Assembly: GCA_018401735.1 (NCBI GenBank) | Contig: JAGYKI010000006.1 | Span: forward strand, 62,001 to 126,000 | Direction: 5' to 3' | DNA: 64,000 nt | Source: Schleiferiaceae bacterium | GTDB lineage: Bacteria; Bacteroidota; Bacteroidia; Flavobacteriales; Schleiferiaceae | Part shown: in pieces, positions 43,355-52,620 of the stretch | How the letters are laid out: each line of letters begins with the position of its first letter | How positions within the stretch are numbered: the stretch's first letter is position 1 | Notes under the pieces: generated by a model | Seen by the model: the letters and a program-made list of their open reading frames with translations, nothing else | What the model was told of the DNA's origin: nothing | Databases searched by the model: none | Program-made: the position numbers and the translations under genes

Positions 43355-44797
43355 ATGAAAACAGAAGAGAGTTACCTAGATGAAGTTACCGCTTCGGAAT
43401 ATAAATATGGTTTTTATACCGACATAGAGTCTGATAAAGTTCCTCCCGGTTTAAACGAAGATGTTATTCGCATTATTTCGGCTAAAAAGGGCGAGCCACA
43501 GTGGATGACCGATTGGAGGCTAGATGCTTACAAGCAATTTTTGAAGATGACGGAACCCGATTGGGCAAACGTTCATTATAATAAGCCCGACTTACAATCC
43601 ATATCGTTTTATTCGGCGCCAAAGCGTAAAAAAGAATTGGAAAGCCTCGATGAGGTGGACCCAGAATTACTTAAAACCTTTGCTAAATTAGGCATTTCCC
43701 TTGATGAGCAAAAACGTCTTTCTGGCGTAGCTATGGATGTGGTAGTAGATTCCATCTCGGTGAAAACCACTTTTCGCGAAAAGTTGGGTGAAATGGGTAT
43801 AATTTTTTGCTCTATTTCAGATGCCATTAAGGATTATCCGGAATTAGTGAAAAAATATCTTGGTACGGTCGTGCCAAGAAGTGATAATTTCTATGCGGCG
43901 CTAAATTCTGCCGTATTTACGGACGGGAGTTTCTGCTATATCCCCAAAGGGGTGCGCTGCCCTATGGAATTAAGTACCTATTTCCGCATCAACGAAGCGG
44001 GAACAGGGCAGTTCGAGCGTACCTTATTAATTGCCGATGAAGGCAGTTATGTCTCTTATTTAGAGGGTTGTACGGCTCCGATGCGCGATGAGAATCAATT
44101 ACATGCGGCGGTAGTAGAACTAGTGGCTTTAGACGATGCCGAGATAAAATACTCTACCGTACAAAACTGGTACCCTGGCGATAAAAACGGAAAGGGTGGT
44201 GTTTTTAATTTTGTGACGAAAAGAGGCATCTGCGAACGCAATGCTAAAATCTCGTGGACTCAAGTAGAAACCGGTTCTGCGGTAACTTGGAAGTATCCAT
44301 CCTGTATCTTAAAAGGGGAAAACTCCGTCGGTGAATTTTATTCGGTGGCAGTAACGAATAATTACCAGCAAGCCGATACGGGAACCAAAATGATACACCT
44401 GGGTAAAAACACCAAGAGTACCATCATTAGCAAAGGAATTTGTGCCGGAAAAAGTAATGGTAGCTATCGCGGATTAGTGAAAATTGGTCCCCGTGCTGAA
44501 AACGCGCGTAACTTCTCCCAATGCGATTCGCTTTTAATGGGTAGCAGTTGTGGTTCCCACACTTTCCCCTATATCGAAACACAAAATAAGAGCGCCAAAG
44601 TAGAGCATGAGGCGACTACCTCTAAAATTGGTGAAGACCAAATATTTTACTGTAAACAAAGGGGTATCGGCGAAGAAGAAGCCATTGCCCTTATTGTAAA
44701 TGGTTATTGTAAAGATGTATTAAATCAGTTACCCATGGAATTTGCGGTAGAAGCGCAAAAGCTTCTTGCCATTAGTTTAGAGGGTTCAGTAGGTTAA
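43355..44797 (+). CDS. sufB: Fe-S cluster assembly scaffold SufB
   Basis: 480 residues. SufB forms the SufBC2D scaffold on which clusters are built. Conserved blocks include [20 protein letters not shown] at the N-terminus, [60 protein letters not shown], and the C-terminal [20 protein letters not shown], where the Cys residue implicated in cluster assembly lies. It follows sufA by 15 bp and precedes sufC by 19 bp in the standard order. Confidence 0.97.
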   Translation: MKTEESYLDEVTASEYKYGFYTDIESDKVPPGLNEDVIRIISAKKGEPQWMTDWRLDAYKQFLKMTEPDWANVHYNKPDLQSISFYSAPKRKKELESLDEVDPELLKTFAKLGISLDEQKRLSGVAMDVVVDSISVKTTFREKLGEMGIIFCSISDAIKDYPELVKKYLGTVVPRSDNFYAALNSAVFTDGSFCYIPKGVRCPMELSTYFRINEAGTGQFERTLLIADEGSYVSYLEGCTAPMRDENQLHAAVVELVALDDAEIKYSTVQNWYPGDKNGKGGVFNFVTKRGICERNAKISWTQVETGSAVTWKYPSCILKGENSVGEFYSVAVTNNYQQADTGTKMIHLGKNTKSTIISKGICAGKSNGSYRGLVKIGPRAENARNFSQCDSLLMGSSCGSHTFPYIETQNKSAKVEHEATTSKIGEDQIFYCKQRGIGEEEAIALIVNGYCKDVLNQLPMEFAVEAQKLLAISLEGSVG

Positions 44798-44816
44798 GAA
44801 TTGTAGAAATAAAGCT

Positions 44817-45569
44817 ATGTTAAAAATAACTAATCTCCACGCTAATATTGGAGATAAAGAGATTTTAAAAGGAATAAATTTAGAGGTTAAACCCGGTGAA
44901 ATTCATGCGATTATGGGGCCAAATGGCTCCGGTAAAAGTACCTTATCGTCGGTAATTGCTGGTCGTGAAGACTATGAAATAACCGCTGGTCATATCGATT
45001 TCGAAGGCGAAGATTTAAGCGACCTTGAAGCCGATGAAAGAGCACACAAGGGTATCTTTTTATCTTTCCAATATCCCGTAGAAATTCCCGGTGTAACGGT
45101 TACCAATTTTATTAAAACCGCGATTAACGAAACACGTAAGGCACGTGGTCAAGAACCTATGCCCGCCAACATTATGCTCAAGCAGATGCGCGAGAAAATG
45201 GGCCTCTTGGAAATAGATAGCGCCTTTTTAAGTCGTTCTTTAAATACCGGTTTTTCGGGCGGTGAAAAGAAACGCAACGAGATTTTCCAAATGGCGATGC
45301 TAGAACCCAAATTGGCAATCCTCGATGAAACGGATTCTGGTTTGGATATCGATGCGCTTCGCATTGTCTCGAATGGTGTAAATAAATTGAAGAGTGATAA
45401 AAATGCGATTATCGTAATTACTCACTATCAGCGCCTTTTAGACTATATCGTTCCCGATTTTGTGCACGTATTACACCAAGGGAGAATAGTGAAAAGTGGC
45501 GATAAAAGTCTCGCACACGAATTGGAGTCCAAAGGCTACGATTGGTTGAAGGAAGAAGCAGCCCTTTAA
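44817..45569 (+). CDS. sufC: Fe-S cluster assembly ATPase SufC
   Basis: 250 residues of an ABC-type ATPase that powers the SufBCD complex. Walker A is [14 protein letters not shown] near residue 33, the Q-loop is [13 protein letters not shown], the signature is [12 protein letters not shown] near 145, and Walker B is [16 protein letters not shown]. The LSFQYP and ETDSGLD variants are typical of SufC rather than of transporters. It is cytoplasmic and has no membrane partner. Confidence 0.97.
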   Translation: MLKITNLHANIGDKEILKGINLEVKPGEIHAIMGPNGSGKSTLSSVIAGREDYEITAGHIDFEGEDLSDLEADERAHKGIFLSFQYPVEIPGVTVTNFIKTAINETRKARGQEPMPANIMLKQMREKMGLLEIDSAFLSRSLNTGFSGGEKKRNEIFQMAMLEPKLAILDETDSGLDIDALRIVSNGVNKLKSDKNAIIVITHYQRLLDYIVPDFVHVLHQGRIVKSGDKSLAHELESKGYDWLKEEAAL

Positions 45570-45595
45570 GTCGAATTGCATAAAATTGATTTAAA

Positions 45596-46915
45596 ATGGA
45601 GGCATTAAAAGATAAATTAGAATCGTCTTTCCTCGTTCTTGAAAACGAGTTAAACGGTGAGGCACAGAGTGCCGTACACGCACTGCGCCGAGAAGCGTTT
45701 CAGCGCTTTTTGCAGATGGGTTTTCCTAGTAAACGTCACGAAGAATGGCGCTACACGAACCTGAAACCCATCTTAAAACCCGATTACCGCATCTTCCCAA
45801 AGGAAGACACTTCGGTAGAGTTTAAGGATATCAAACGCTTTTTTTTAAGCGATCAAGATACTTACAAATTGGTTTTTGTTGATGGCGTTTATAGCTCATG
45901 GTTAAGCGAAACCACCCATCAAGGTTTTGACGTTTGCACCTTTAGCAATATGCTTCATAAATACCAGGATGTAAGTGATGCGTATTTCGCGAAAGCTTTA
46001 CCCAAAGATGAGGCTCTTGCAGCGGTGAATACGGCTTTCGCTAAAGAAGGCGCCTTTATTCGCATCAAAAAGAATATTACCGCCGACAAGCCGGTTGAGC
46101 TACTTTTTGTAAGTACCGATCATGGTCATGAAATAATGACCCAACCGCGCAACTTGGTGGTAGTGGAGGAAAATGCGGAGGTTACCATTATTGAACGTCA
46201 TCAGAGTTTAAGTGAAAGCGCGGTATTAACCAATACGGCTACCGAAATTTTCGCTTTGCGCTCTTCCCGTCTTAATTACTACAAAATTCAAAACGATAAT
46301 GATACCGCCTCATTAATTGACAGTACTAGCATTAAGCAGTACCGCAATTCGAGTGTTAATATGGGTACTTTTTCTTTTGGAAATAAATTCGTTCGCAACA
46401 ATCTCAACTTCTTTTTAGAGGAAGAGCATACCGAAAGCACCCTTGACGGTATTACCATTATTAGCGAAGGGCAAACCGTCGATCACCATACTTTGGTGGA
46501 TCATAAAGTACCGAATTGCTATAGCGATGAGATGTATAAGGGTATTTACGATGGCAATGCCAAAGGTATTTTTAACGGTAAAGTAATGGTGCATCCGCAT
46601 GCACAAAAAACCAACGCTTTCCAGCAAAACAATAATGTATTGCTAACCGATAAAGCTTCGATTGACACCAAGCCTCAGTTGGAAATTTATGCCGATGATG
46701 TAAAGTGCTCACACGGCTGTACTATTGGTCAACTCGATGATGAAGCCTTGTTTTATATGATGAGCAGAGGTATTCCTGAAAAAGAAGGAAAGGCCCTATT
46801 ATTATATGCTTTTGCTAATGATGCTTTGCGCAATGTAAAATTACCGGCTCTGCGTAAGCGCCTGAATAAACAAATTGCCAATAAGCTAAATGTTAACCTC
46901 GATTTCGAATTATAA
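45596..46915 (+). CDS. sufD: Fe-S cluster assembly protein SufD
   Basis: 439 residues. SufD pairs with SufB in the scaffold. The N-terminal helical part includes FPSKRHEEWRYTNLKPIL, and the beta-helix core ends with YSDEMYKGIYDGNAKGIFNGKVMVHPHAQKTN-type sequence and KCSHGCTIGQLDDEALFYMMSRG, the C-terminal SufD signature with its conserved His. The order sufB-sufC-sufD-sufS is conventional. No cluster-ligand anomalies are seen. Confidence 0.96.
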   Translation: MEALKDKLESSFLVLENELNGEAQSAVHALRREAFQRFLQMGFPSKRHEEWRYTNLKPILKPDYRIFPKEDTSVEFKDIKRFFLSDQDTYKLVFVDGVYSSWLSETTHQGFDVCTFSNMLHKYQDVSDAYFAKALPKDEALAAVNTAFAKEGAFIRIKKNITADKPVELLFVSTDHGHEIMTQPRNLVVVEENAEVTIIERHQSLSESAVLTNTATEIFALRSSRLNYYKIQNDNDTASLIDSTSIKQYRNSSVNMGTFSFGNKFVRNNLNFFLEEEHTESTLDGITIISEGQTVDHHTLVDHKVPNCYSDEMYKGIYDGNAKGIFNGKVMVHPHAQKTNAFQQNNNVLLTDKASIDTKPQLEIYADDVKCSHGCTIGQLDDEALFYMMSRGIPEKEGKALLLYAFANDALRNVKLPALRKRLNKQIANKLNVNLDFEL

Positions 46916-46958
46916 TTTTTAGAATTCAATTTTTTTAGCTCTGTAGCCCTATAAATTT

Positions 46959-48179
46959 ATGCTTGATATTCAGTCTATTCGTGCGCATTTTCCCATTTTA
47001 AATCAAGAGGTAAACGGAAAGCCGTTGGTTTATTTCGATAATGCCGCAACTACGCAAAAACCGCTTAAGGTGATTGAAGGAGTGGATAATTATTACCGGA
47101 CTATAAATAGTAATGTGCATCGCGGCGTTCACCACCTTAGTGGTTTGGCTACCGATGCCATGGAGGGAGCGCGTGCTAAAATTCAGCGGCATATTAATGC
47201 GGCGAAATTGCAGGAAGTCATTTTCACCAAAGGAACGACCGACGGTATAAATTTGCTAACGAGTTCTTTAGCGAAAGGCCTAATTAAAGAGGGGGATGAA
47301 ATAATTATTTCACATCTCGAGCACCATAGCAATATTGTTCCTTGGCAAATGCTCTGCGAGCAAAGCGGCGCTCTATTAAAGGTAATCCCCATTAATGGCA
47401 AGGGCGAGCTTTCGCTAGATGCGTATAGAAGTTTATTGTCTGCTAAAACCAAATGGGTAGCGGTGAATCATATTTCCAATGCTTTAGGAACCATCAACCC
47501 CGTAAAGGAAATGATTGCTCTAGCCCATGAAGTAGGAGCCAAAGTTTTGATTGATGGGGCTCAGGCCGCACCGCATTTACAAATTGACGTGCAGGATCTA
47601 GCTGCCGATATCTATGTTTTAAGTGGTCACAAACTTTTCGGTCCTACCGGAATCGGAATTTTATACGGCAAAGAAGATTTGTTGAATGAATTACCTCCTT
47701 ATCAGGGGGGCGGAGAAATGATTGCTGAGGTGACTTTCGAGAAAACCACTTATGCTGCTTTACCTCATAAATTTGAAGCGGGTACTCCCAATATTGCCGG
47801 TGCCATTGGTTTGGGTTTGGCAGTTGACTATGTAAACGAAATTGGTTTAGCTAACATATCTGCCTACGAGCAAGAGCTTTTAGAATATGCTACCCAAGAA
47901 TTGAAGGCTAATTTTTCCAATCTTCGCATTTTTGGCGAAGCGGAACATAAAACCAGTGTGGTGTCTTTTTTAATTGGCGATATCCATCCTTACGATTTAG
48001 GAGTAATCCTCGATAAGTTAGGCGTAGCGGTGCGTACCGGACACCATTGCACGCAGCCTATTATGCAGTACTTTAATATTCCCGGTACCTTAAGAGCAAG
48101 CTTTGCCTTTTACAATACCAAATCTGAAATAGACCAAATGATTGCGGCTCTGCAAAAAGGAGTAGCAATGTTAAGTTAG
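46959..48179 (+). CDS. sufS: Cysteine desulfurase SufS
   Basis: 406 residues. This PLP-dependent class II desulfurase removes sulfur from cysteine and passes it to SufE. Seen motifs are YFDNAATTQKP near the N-terminus, HLEHHSNIVPWQML, the PLP-contacting IDGAQAAPHL, the Schiff-base Lys in YVLSGHKLFGPTGIG near residue 225, and the catalytic Cys in VRTGHHCTQPIM near 364. It is separated from its usual partner sufE by an inserted methyltransferase gene. Confidence 0.97.
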   Translation: MLDIQSIRAHFPILNQEVNGKPLVYFDNAATTQKPLKVIEGVDNYYRTINSNVHRGVHHLSGLATDAMEGARAKIQRHINAAKLQEVIFTKGTTDGINLLTSSLAKGLIKEGDEIIISHLEHHSNIVPWQMLCEQSGALLKVIPINGKGELSLDAYRSLLSAKTKWVAVNHISNALGTINPVKEMIALAHEVGAKVLIDGAQAAPHLQIDVQDLAADIYVLSGHKLFGPTGIGILYGKEDLLNELPPYQGGGEMIAEVTFEKTTYAALPHKFEAGTPNIAGAIGLGLAVDYVNEIGLANISAYEQELLEYATQELKANFSNLRIFGEAEHKTSVVSFLIGDIHPYDLGVILDKLGVAVRTGHHCTQPIMQYFNIPGTLRASFAFYNTKSEIDQMIAALQKGVAMLS

Positions 48180-48184
48180 AAGGC

Positions 48185-49102
48185 ATGAAAAAATGGGTGC
48201 TTAAGGCAATTATTCAAAAGTTGATTTCGTGGCTACCCAATAGCCATAAGGTGAACTTTTGGTTTCAAAAAAATATTACCAAAGGCGTGCGCCTAAGCGA
48301 CGACTATTTTGGTGATAAACTGGTGCATGCCCAAGATCACCTTAAGCATTTTAGAACGCATCTGCCGCAAGGCCAGTTTACTACTTTAGAATTAGGAACA
48401 GGCTGGTACCCTGTGGTTCCTATAGCCATGTATTTGGCAGGAGCGAAAAACTGTACTAGCATCGACCTTAATTCGTTAATGACGAAGGAATCTTTTGGGC
48501 AAACCATTGAGAAATATCAACAATGGTTTAAGGCAGGTAAGCTGGAGCATTTAAAAGACTACTTCCTGCCTGAGCGGATAAGCCAACTCAAAAAAATTAA
48601 AGTAGCCGATGCTTCCTACGAAACCTTATTGGTAATTTTTAATTTCGAATATCGGGTTGGGGATGCGCAAGATCTTCAGGATGAGGATGAAACCTATGAT
48701 TTGATTCATAGTAATAATGTGTTTGAACACGTGCACGCAGGGGTCTTACGCAATATCCTAATTGAATTTAAAAGGGTGCTTAAACAAAATGGCCTGATGA
48801 GTCATTTTATTGATATGTCGGATCATTTTGCTCATCTCGATAATTCGATTACTATCTATAACTTCTTGCGCTTCAGTCCCGAGGCTTGGCGGCGAATTGA
48901 TAATGATGTGCAACCCCAAAACCGCTGGCGTTTAAGTGATTATGAGGAGTTGTACCAGCAGTTAGAGCTGCACATCTCGGCTAAGGACCTACGCCCAGGA
49001 AGGATAGACGACTTAGAAAAAATTGAACTGGCTGATTGTTTCAGGACAAAAACCAAGGAGGATTTGGCCGTAAGCCATGTACACCTTGTAAATACGATTT
49101 AA
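48185..49102 (+). CDS. Class I SAM-dependent methyltransferase inserted in the suf operon
   Basis: 305 residues. SAM-binding motif I is LELGTGWYPVVPIAMYLAG near residue 64, motif II is CTSIDLNSLM, and a post-motif block reads YDLIHSNNVFEHVHAGVLRNI with FKRVLKQNGLMSHFID, as in small-molecule or lipid methyltransferases with an EHV motif. The acceptor is unknown. It begins 5 bp after sufS and ends 1 bp before sufE, so it is embedded in the operon. I know of no methyltransferase in standard SUF systems; it may simply be a passenger. Confidence 0.8.
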   Translation: MKKWVLKAIIQKLISWLPNSHKVNFWFQKNITKGVRLSDDYFGDKLVHAQDHLKHFRTHLPQGQFTTLELGTGWYPVVPIAMYLAGAKNCTSIDLNSLMTKESFGQTIEKYQQWFKAGKLEHLKDYFLPERISQLKKIKVADASYETLLVIFNFEYRVGDAQDLQDEDETYDLIHSNNVFEHVHAGVLRNILIEFKRVLKQNGLMSHFIDMSDHFAHLDNSITIYNFLRFSPEAWRRIDNDVQPQNRWRLSDYEELYQQLELHISAKDLRPGRIDDLEKIELADCFRTKTKEDLAVSHVHLVNTI

Positions 49103-49103
49103 G

Positions 49104-49529
49104 ATGTTAAGTATTAAGGAAGTACAAACAGAAATTATCGACGAATTTGCGATGTTCGAAGATTGGATGCAGCGCTATGAATACCTAATTGATTTGGGTA
49201 AGTCGCTCCCTATTATTGATGAGCAATATAAAACAGAGGATAATATTATCAAGGGATGTCAGAGCCAAGTATGGCTGCATGCCGATGGTAATGCGAAGGC
49301 CATAAATTATACTGCCGATGCGGATGCTATTTTAACGAAAGGTTTGATTGCCTTATTAGTGCGTGTTTTTGATGGGCAAAAAGCAGAAGATATCGCTGCT
49401 GCAGATGTGTCCTTTATCGACCAAATAGGTTTAAAGGAGCACTTAAGTCCCACCCGAGCCAATGGCTTATTAAGTATGATTAAACAAATGAAATTTTATG
49501 CGCTAGCTATGCAAGGCGCTAAAGCTTAA
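49104..49529 (+). CDS. sufE: Sulfur acceptor protein SufE
   Basis: 141 residues. SufE takes persulfide sulfur from SufS and delivers it to SufB. The active Cys is in IIKGCQSQVWL near residue 50, and DWMQRYEYLIDLGKSLP near the N-terminus together with LSPTRANGLLSMI in the C-terminal third match the family. It is positioned directly after the methyltransferase gene and 11 bp before the DUF59 gene. Confidence 0.95.
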   Translation: MLSIKEVQTEIIDEFAMFEDWMQRYEYLIDLGKSLPIIDEQYKTEDNIIKGCQSQVWLHADGNAKAINYTADADAILTKGLIALLVRVFDGQKAEDIAAADVSFIDQIGLKEHLSPTRANGLLSMIKQMKFYALAMQGAKA

Positions 49530-49540
49530 AATTGATAAGG

Positions 49541-49864
49541 ATGATGACAGATGCGGAAATGCAAAAGGTAGGAGATGATATCGTAGATGTGCTACGCTCT
49601 ATCTACGATCCTGAAATACCTGTTAATATATACGAGTTAGGTTTAATTTACGATGTGCAGGTAAGCACGGAGGGAGATGTGAAAATCTTAATGACCCTAA
49701 CCTCACCGAATTGCCCAGTGGCCGAAAGTCTTCCCGAAGAGGTGAAGCAAAAAGCGGGTACCGTGGCGGAGGTAAAAGAAGTGGAAGTAGAAATTACTTT
49801 CGAGCCGACCTGGACCAAAGACATGATGAGCGAGGAAGCGATGCTTGAACTAGGCTTTTTGTAG
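49541..49864 (+). CDS. SUF-associated DUF59 (MIP18/SufT-like) protein
   Basis: 107 residues from the ATG at 49541. The DUF59 core is visible: IYDPEIPVNIYELGLIYDV and MTLTSPNCPVAESLPEEV, which contains the conserved Cys, followed by EVEITFEPTWTKDMMSEEA. DUF59 proteins help deliver or mature Fe-S clusters and are a standard part of flavobacterial suf operons. A TTG nine bases upstream is a less likely start. An AAGG precedes the ATG. Confidence 0.92.
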   Translation: MMTDAEMQKVGDDIVDVLRSIYDPEIPVNIYELGLIYDVQVSTEGDVKILMTLTSPNCPVAESLPEEVKQKAGTVAEVKEVEVEITFEPTWTKDMMSEEAMLELGFL

Positions 49865-49865
49865 C

Positions 49866-50372
49866 ATGGAAGAGATTAAGAACAAAGTAGCCGAAAGTGG
49901 ATTAATAACCCTTTCCCTGGAAGATTACTATCCGCCTGGTCCTCGGCTTTCGCTCGATATTAGTCCTTGGCTTTACGAAGGCTTAATCTTACGCGAAAAA
50001 GATTTCCGCGCTTATTTAAAAGAGCACGATTGGCAGCAATATGCTGGTGCTTATGTGGCCCTACATTGCAGTGCCGATGCCATAGTGCCGCAGTGGGCTT
50101 ATATGTTGCTTGGCTCGAAATTACAAGCTATTGCTAAAAAAGTAGTGTATGGTAGTCCCGAGCAATTGGAGGCTATGCTAATGGAAGAGTCTTTAAAAGA
50201 ACTCGATCTGAGCCCTTATTTAGATAAGCGTGTTATTTTAAAAGGTTGTGGCGATTTACCGATTCCGCCTCATGCCTATCTTTATTTTACCACCCGTTTG
50301 CAAGAGGTGGCTAAAAGTATCATGTTTGGCGAAGCTTGCTCTACCGTGCCTATTTATAAAAAAGCAAAGTAA
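49866..50372 (+). CDS. DUF2480 family protein
   Basis: 168 residues. Recognised as DUF2480 by LSLEDYYPPGPRLSLDISPW, GAYVALHCSADAIVPQWAYM and VILKGCGDLPIPPHAYLYFT. Family members occur in Bacteroidota in or near suf operons, so a role in Fe-S biogenesis is likely but not shown. Conserved Cys and His residues in LHCSAD and KGCGD are candidate ligands. It begins 1 bp after the DUF59 gene and ends 1 bp before the DUF3050 gene, so all three are tightly coupled. Confidence 0.85.
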   Translation: MEEIKNKVAESGLITLSLEDYYPPGPRLSLDISPWLYEGLILREKDFRAYLKEHDWQQYAGAYVALHCSADAIVPQWAYMLLGSKLQAIAKKVVYGSPEQLEAMLMEESLKELDLSPYLDKRVILKGCGDLPIPPHAYLYFTTRLQEVAKSIMFGEACSTVPIYKKAK

Positions 50373-50373
50373 G

Positions 50374-51180
50374 ATGGATTTTAATATTCTTGGCATTAAG
50401 CGCAGTATTGAAGATTTACGTCAGCAACTGCTCAACCATGAGCTCTACCAGTATTTGGAGAATATGGAACAATTGCAGCTTTTTATGGAGCAGCACGTGT
50501 ATGCCGTTTGGGATTTTATGGTGCTATTAAAAACACTTCAGCGTAAGCTAACCTCTACGGGTGAAGCCTGGGTGCCAAGCGATAGCCGCATTGCACGCCG
50601 CTTAATTAACGATATCGTTTTGGCGGAAGAAAGTGATTTAGATCTTAATAATCAGCCTTCCAGTCATTACGAAATGTATCTCGCCGCCATGAAACAATGT
50701 GGTGCTGATACACAAGCCATCAATCGTTTGGTGCGCAAAGCTAAAGAGGGCCATAGTCTTAAAAGTTTAGTTCAATACAATGTGGCGGAAATGGATGCCG
50801 CCTGCTTAAACTTTGTGAAGAATAGCTATGCCGTGGTAAAACGCGATAAGGTGCATGAAGTGGCTGCGGCTTTTAGTTTCGGCCGCGAAGATTTAATTCC
50901 CGATTTGTTTACCGAAATCGTGAAAGATCTCAATCAAAAATTCGAGGGAAGATTAAGCGCTTTTGTCTATTATTTAGAACGTCACATTGAAATTGATGGC
51001 GACGAACATGGCCCCATGGCCGAGCAAATGATAAGCGAACTTTGTGGCAATGATGAGACGAAATGGCAAGAGGCCCAAGAAGCAGCCAAGCAAGCTTTGG
51101 AGGCTCGCCTGGCTTTTTGGGATGCAATAACTTTAAAGCTAAAGGCTATTTCTAAAGAGAATCTTGTGCCACTGGTATAG
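50374..51180 (+). CDS. DUF3050 family protein (heme-oxygenase-like fold)
   Basis: 268 residues from the ATG at 50374; the frame extends upstream through the DUF2480 gene, which is not coding here. DUF3050 features are MEQHVYAVWDFMVLLKTLQR near residue 35, SHYEMYLAAMKQCG, and YYLERHIEIDGDEHGPMAEQ near 205, with His/Glu/Asp spacing reminiscent of metal ligands in heme-oxygenase-like diiron proteins. Function is unknown. It is the last gene of the suf run and overlaps the convergent lipoprotein gene by 29 bp. Fe binding is an inference. Confidence 0.82.
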   Translation: MDFNILGIKRSIEDLRQQLLNHELYQYLENMEQLQLFMEQHVYAVWDFMVLLKTLQRKLTSTGEAWVPSDSRIARRLINDIVLAEESDLDLNNQPSSHYEMYLAAMKQCGADTQAINRLVRKAKEGHSLKSLVQYNVAEMDAACLNFVKNSYAVVKRDKVHEVAAAFSFGREDLIPDLFTEIVKDLNQKFEGRLSAFVYYLERHIEIDGDEHGPMAEQMISELCGNDETKWQEAQEAAKQALEARLAFWDAITLKLKAISKENLVPLV

Positions 51181-51598
51181 CCGTATACAACTCTTGGGCC
51201 TTGTTAATGGCTGCTTGGGTTAGGCTGTCAATACGCATCATTTTGGCCTTTTCGGCCTCAAGGAAACTAATTTTTTCGGCTTCGCTCATATCGTCGCTAA
51301 AGGTGCTGCTGAAACCGCGCATCCATTCCATCATGGCTTGCTTGGCGAATTTCAAATCTTGCGCCGCCGTCATATAATTTAAACTATCGGGTGCGCCAAT
51401 TGCTGCTTCTTGCAATTGTCCCTGTAATTTACTCATGGGGGTCATTTCGGGCATTACCTTATCGTGCAGGTCCATAACCTCTTTTTTTAAGCTTTCGCTA
51501 GATGCGCTTGTTGCTGCAGTTTCTTCTTCTACCGGGGCATTATTTTGGCAAGCGATGCTGAAGCTAAATAGTAGGACAAAAAGAGATAGTTTTTTCAT
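51152..51598 (-). CDS. Helical lipoprotein of unknown function
   Basis: 148 residues with a lipoprotein signal ending FSIAC at residue 17. The mature part begins with an acidic and Thr/Ser-rich linker, then charged amphipathic helices (SLKKEVMDLHDKVMPEMTPM, EAEKAKMMRIDSLTQAAINK) that suggest a coiled-coil. Similar small flavobacterial lipoproteins are annotated as viral A-type inclusion-like or hypothetical. It overlaps the end of the DUF3050 gene by 29 bp and is divergent from the SCO gene. Confidence 0.78.
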   Translation of the reverse strand: MKKLSLFVLLFSFSIACQNNAPVEEETAATSASSESLKKEVMDLHDKVMPEMTPMSKLQGQLQEAAIGAPDSLNYMTAAQDLKFAKQAMMEWMRGFSSTFSDDMSEAEKISFLEAEKAKMMRIDSLTQAAINKAQELYTAIPVAQDSL

Positions 51599-51733
51599 TT
51601 TTCTAAATTTTCTTCAAAACTAATTGTATTTGTATAAATGCCCTTAAATAGGAGAGGAATAAATTTTTGTATTCGGCAGGGAATTATCAGCGAAGGCAAC
51701 GATATTTTGAAAATTACCTTCTTACTTTGCAGT

Positions 51734-52411
51734 ATGAAAGTAAAACTTAGTTCTACGGATTGGATAAGACTCGGCATCTTGGCTAGCGTCTTTATTGTTG
51801 GTATATCGGCAAGTTATTACATTCTCAAACCACCGCCCAAACTACCTATCTATAATCCTTCGGAACTCGACCGACGCTTGGTTTCCGAAGAATTACAACG
51901 CGTGGGTATCAACCACAAGGTTTTACCTTTTAAGCTGGTAAATCAGTTTGGCGATACCATTACGGAAGCTAATGTGGAGGGTAAGATTTATATAGCGGAT
52001 TTCTTTTTTACGGTTTGCCCCGATATCTGTAAGGATATGGCAGTGCAAAAACGCCGTATTCAAGAGGAATTGATGGAAGAGGATTTTACCATTCTGTCGC
52101 ATTCGGTAACACCGGTAATGGATAGCGTTCCAGTAATGAAAGCCTATGGCGAATTACAAGGGGCGGTTAAAGGAAAATGGCACCTGCTTACGGGCGATAA
52201 AAAACATATTTACGATTTAGCACGCAAGTCCTATTTCGCCATTTTCGATGGCGGAGGAAAAGGCGATGAAGCCGACTTTATACACACGGAAAACTTTATT
52301 CTAATCGATCCCGATAAACGCATTCGTGGCTATTACGATGGCACCAGTGCGGAAGACGTAGACCGTTTAATTGAGGACTACTTCATCCTTAAAAAGGAGT
52401 ATCCTTACTAG
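51734..52411 (+). CDS. SCO1/SenC family copper chaperone-like protein
   Basis: 225 residues from the ATG at 51734, followed by one N-terminal membrane helix (LGILASVFIVGISASYYIL) and a periplasmic thioredoxin-fold domain. The copper-binding CxxxC is in FTVCPDICKDM near residue 98, and the third ligand His is in DFIHTENFILIDPD near 188. SCO proteins deliver copper to the CuA site of cytochrome oxidase or act as thiol reductases. No oxidase genes are in the window. The start was chosen over an upstream in-frame start because it directly precedes the membrane segment. Confidence 0.92.
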   Translation: MKVKLSSTDWIRLGILASVFIVGISASYYILKPPPKLPIYNPSELDRRLVSEELQRVGINHKVLPFKLVNQFGDTITEANVEGKIYIADFFFTVCPDICKDMAVQKRRIQEELMEEDFTILSHSVTPVMDSVPVMKAYGELQGAVKGKWHLLTGDKKHIYDLARKSYFAIFDGGGKGDEADFIHTENFILIDPDKRIRGYYDGTSAEDVDRLIEDYFILKKEYPY

Positions 52412-52416
52412 CGCTT

Positions 52417-52536
52417 ATGCTTGCGCAAGATACGCTCGCTACTTCACCGAAAAGTTTGGCGGCTTTAAAAAAGCATTATCAGCTAGTTCGTCAAGAGGCG
52501 GATATTCTCATTTACCAAAACAAGAGTTTTAATTAA
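52417..52536 (+). CDS. Possible 39-residue peptide or gene remnant downstream of the SCO gene
   Basis: An ATG six bases after the SCO stop opens a 39-codon frame reading MLAQDTLATSPKSLAALKK and ending LIYQNKSFN. Composition is protein-like (Ala, Lys, Gln, Leu rich) and the spacing suggests coupling. It may equally be the tail of a lost gene or chance. I do not recognise it. Confidence 0.25.
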   Translation: MLAQDTLATSPKSLAALKKHYQLVRQEADILIYQNKSFN

Positions 52537-52620
52537 AGCCTCTTAATCATTTACTAAAGAACAAGCCTGCACGGAAATCGTAGTTTTTTTGTATTATTGT
52601 GATATTAAAATGATATCAAA

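Noticed and set aside
50248..50373. Longer N-terminus for the DUF3050 protein inside the DUF2480 gene
   Set aside because: The overlap is out of frame with a well-conserved gene, and the ATG at 50374 follows its stop by one base as in a coupled operon.
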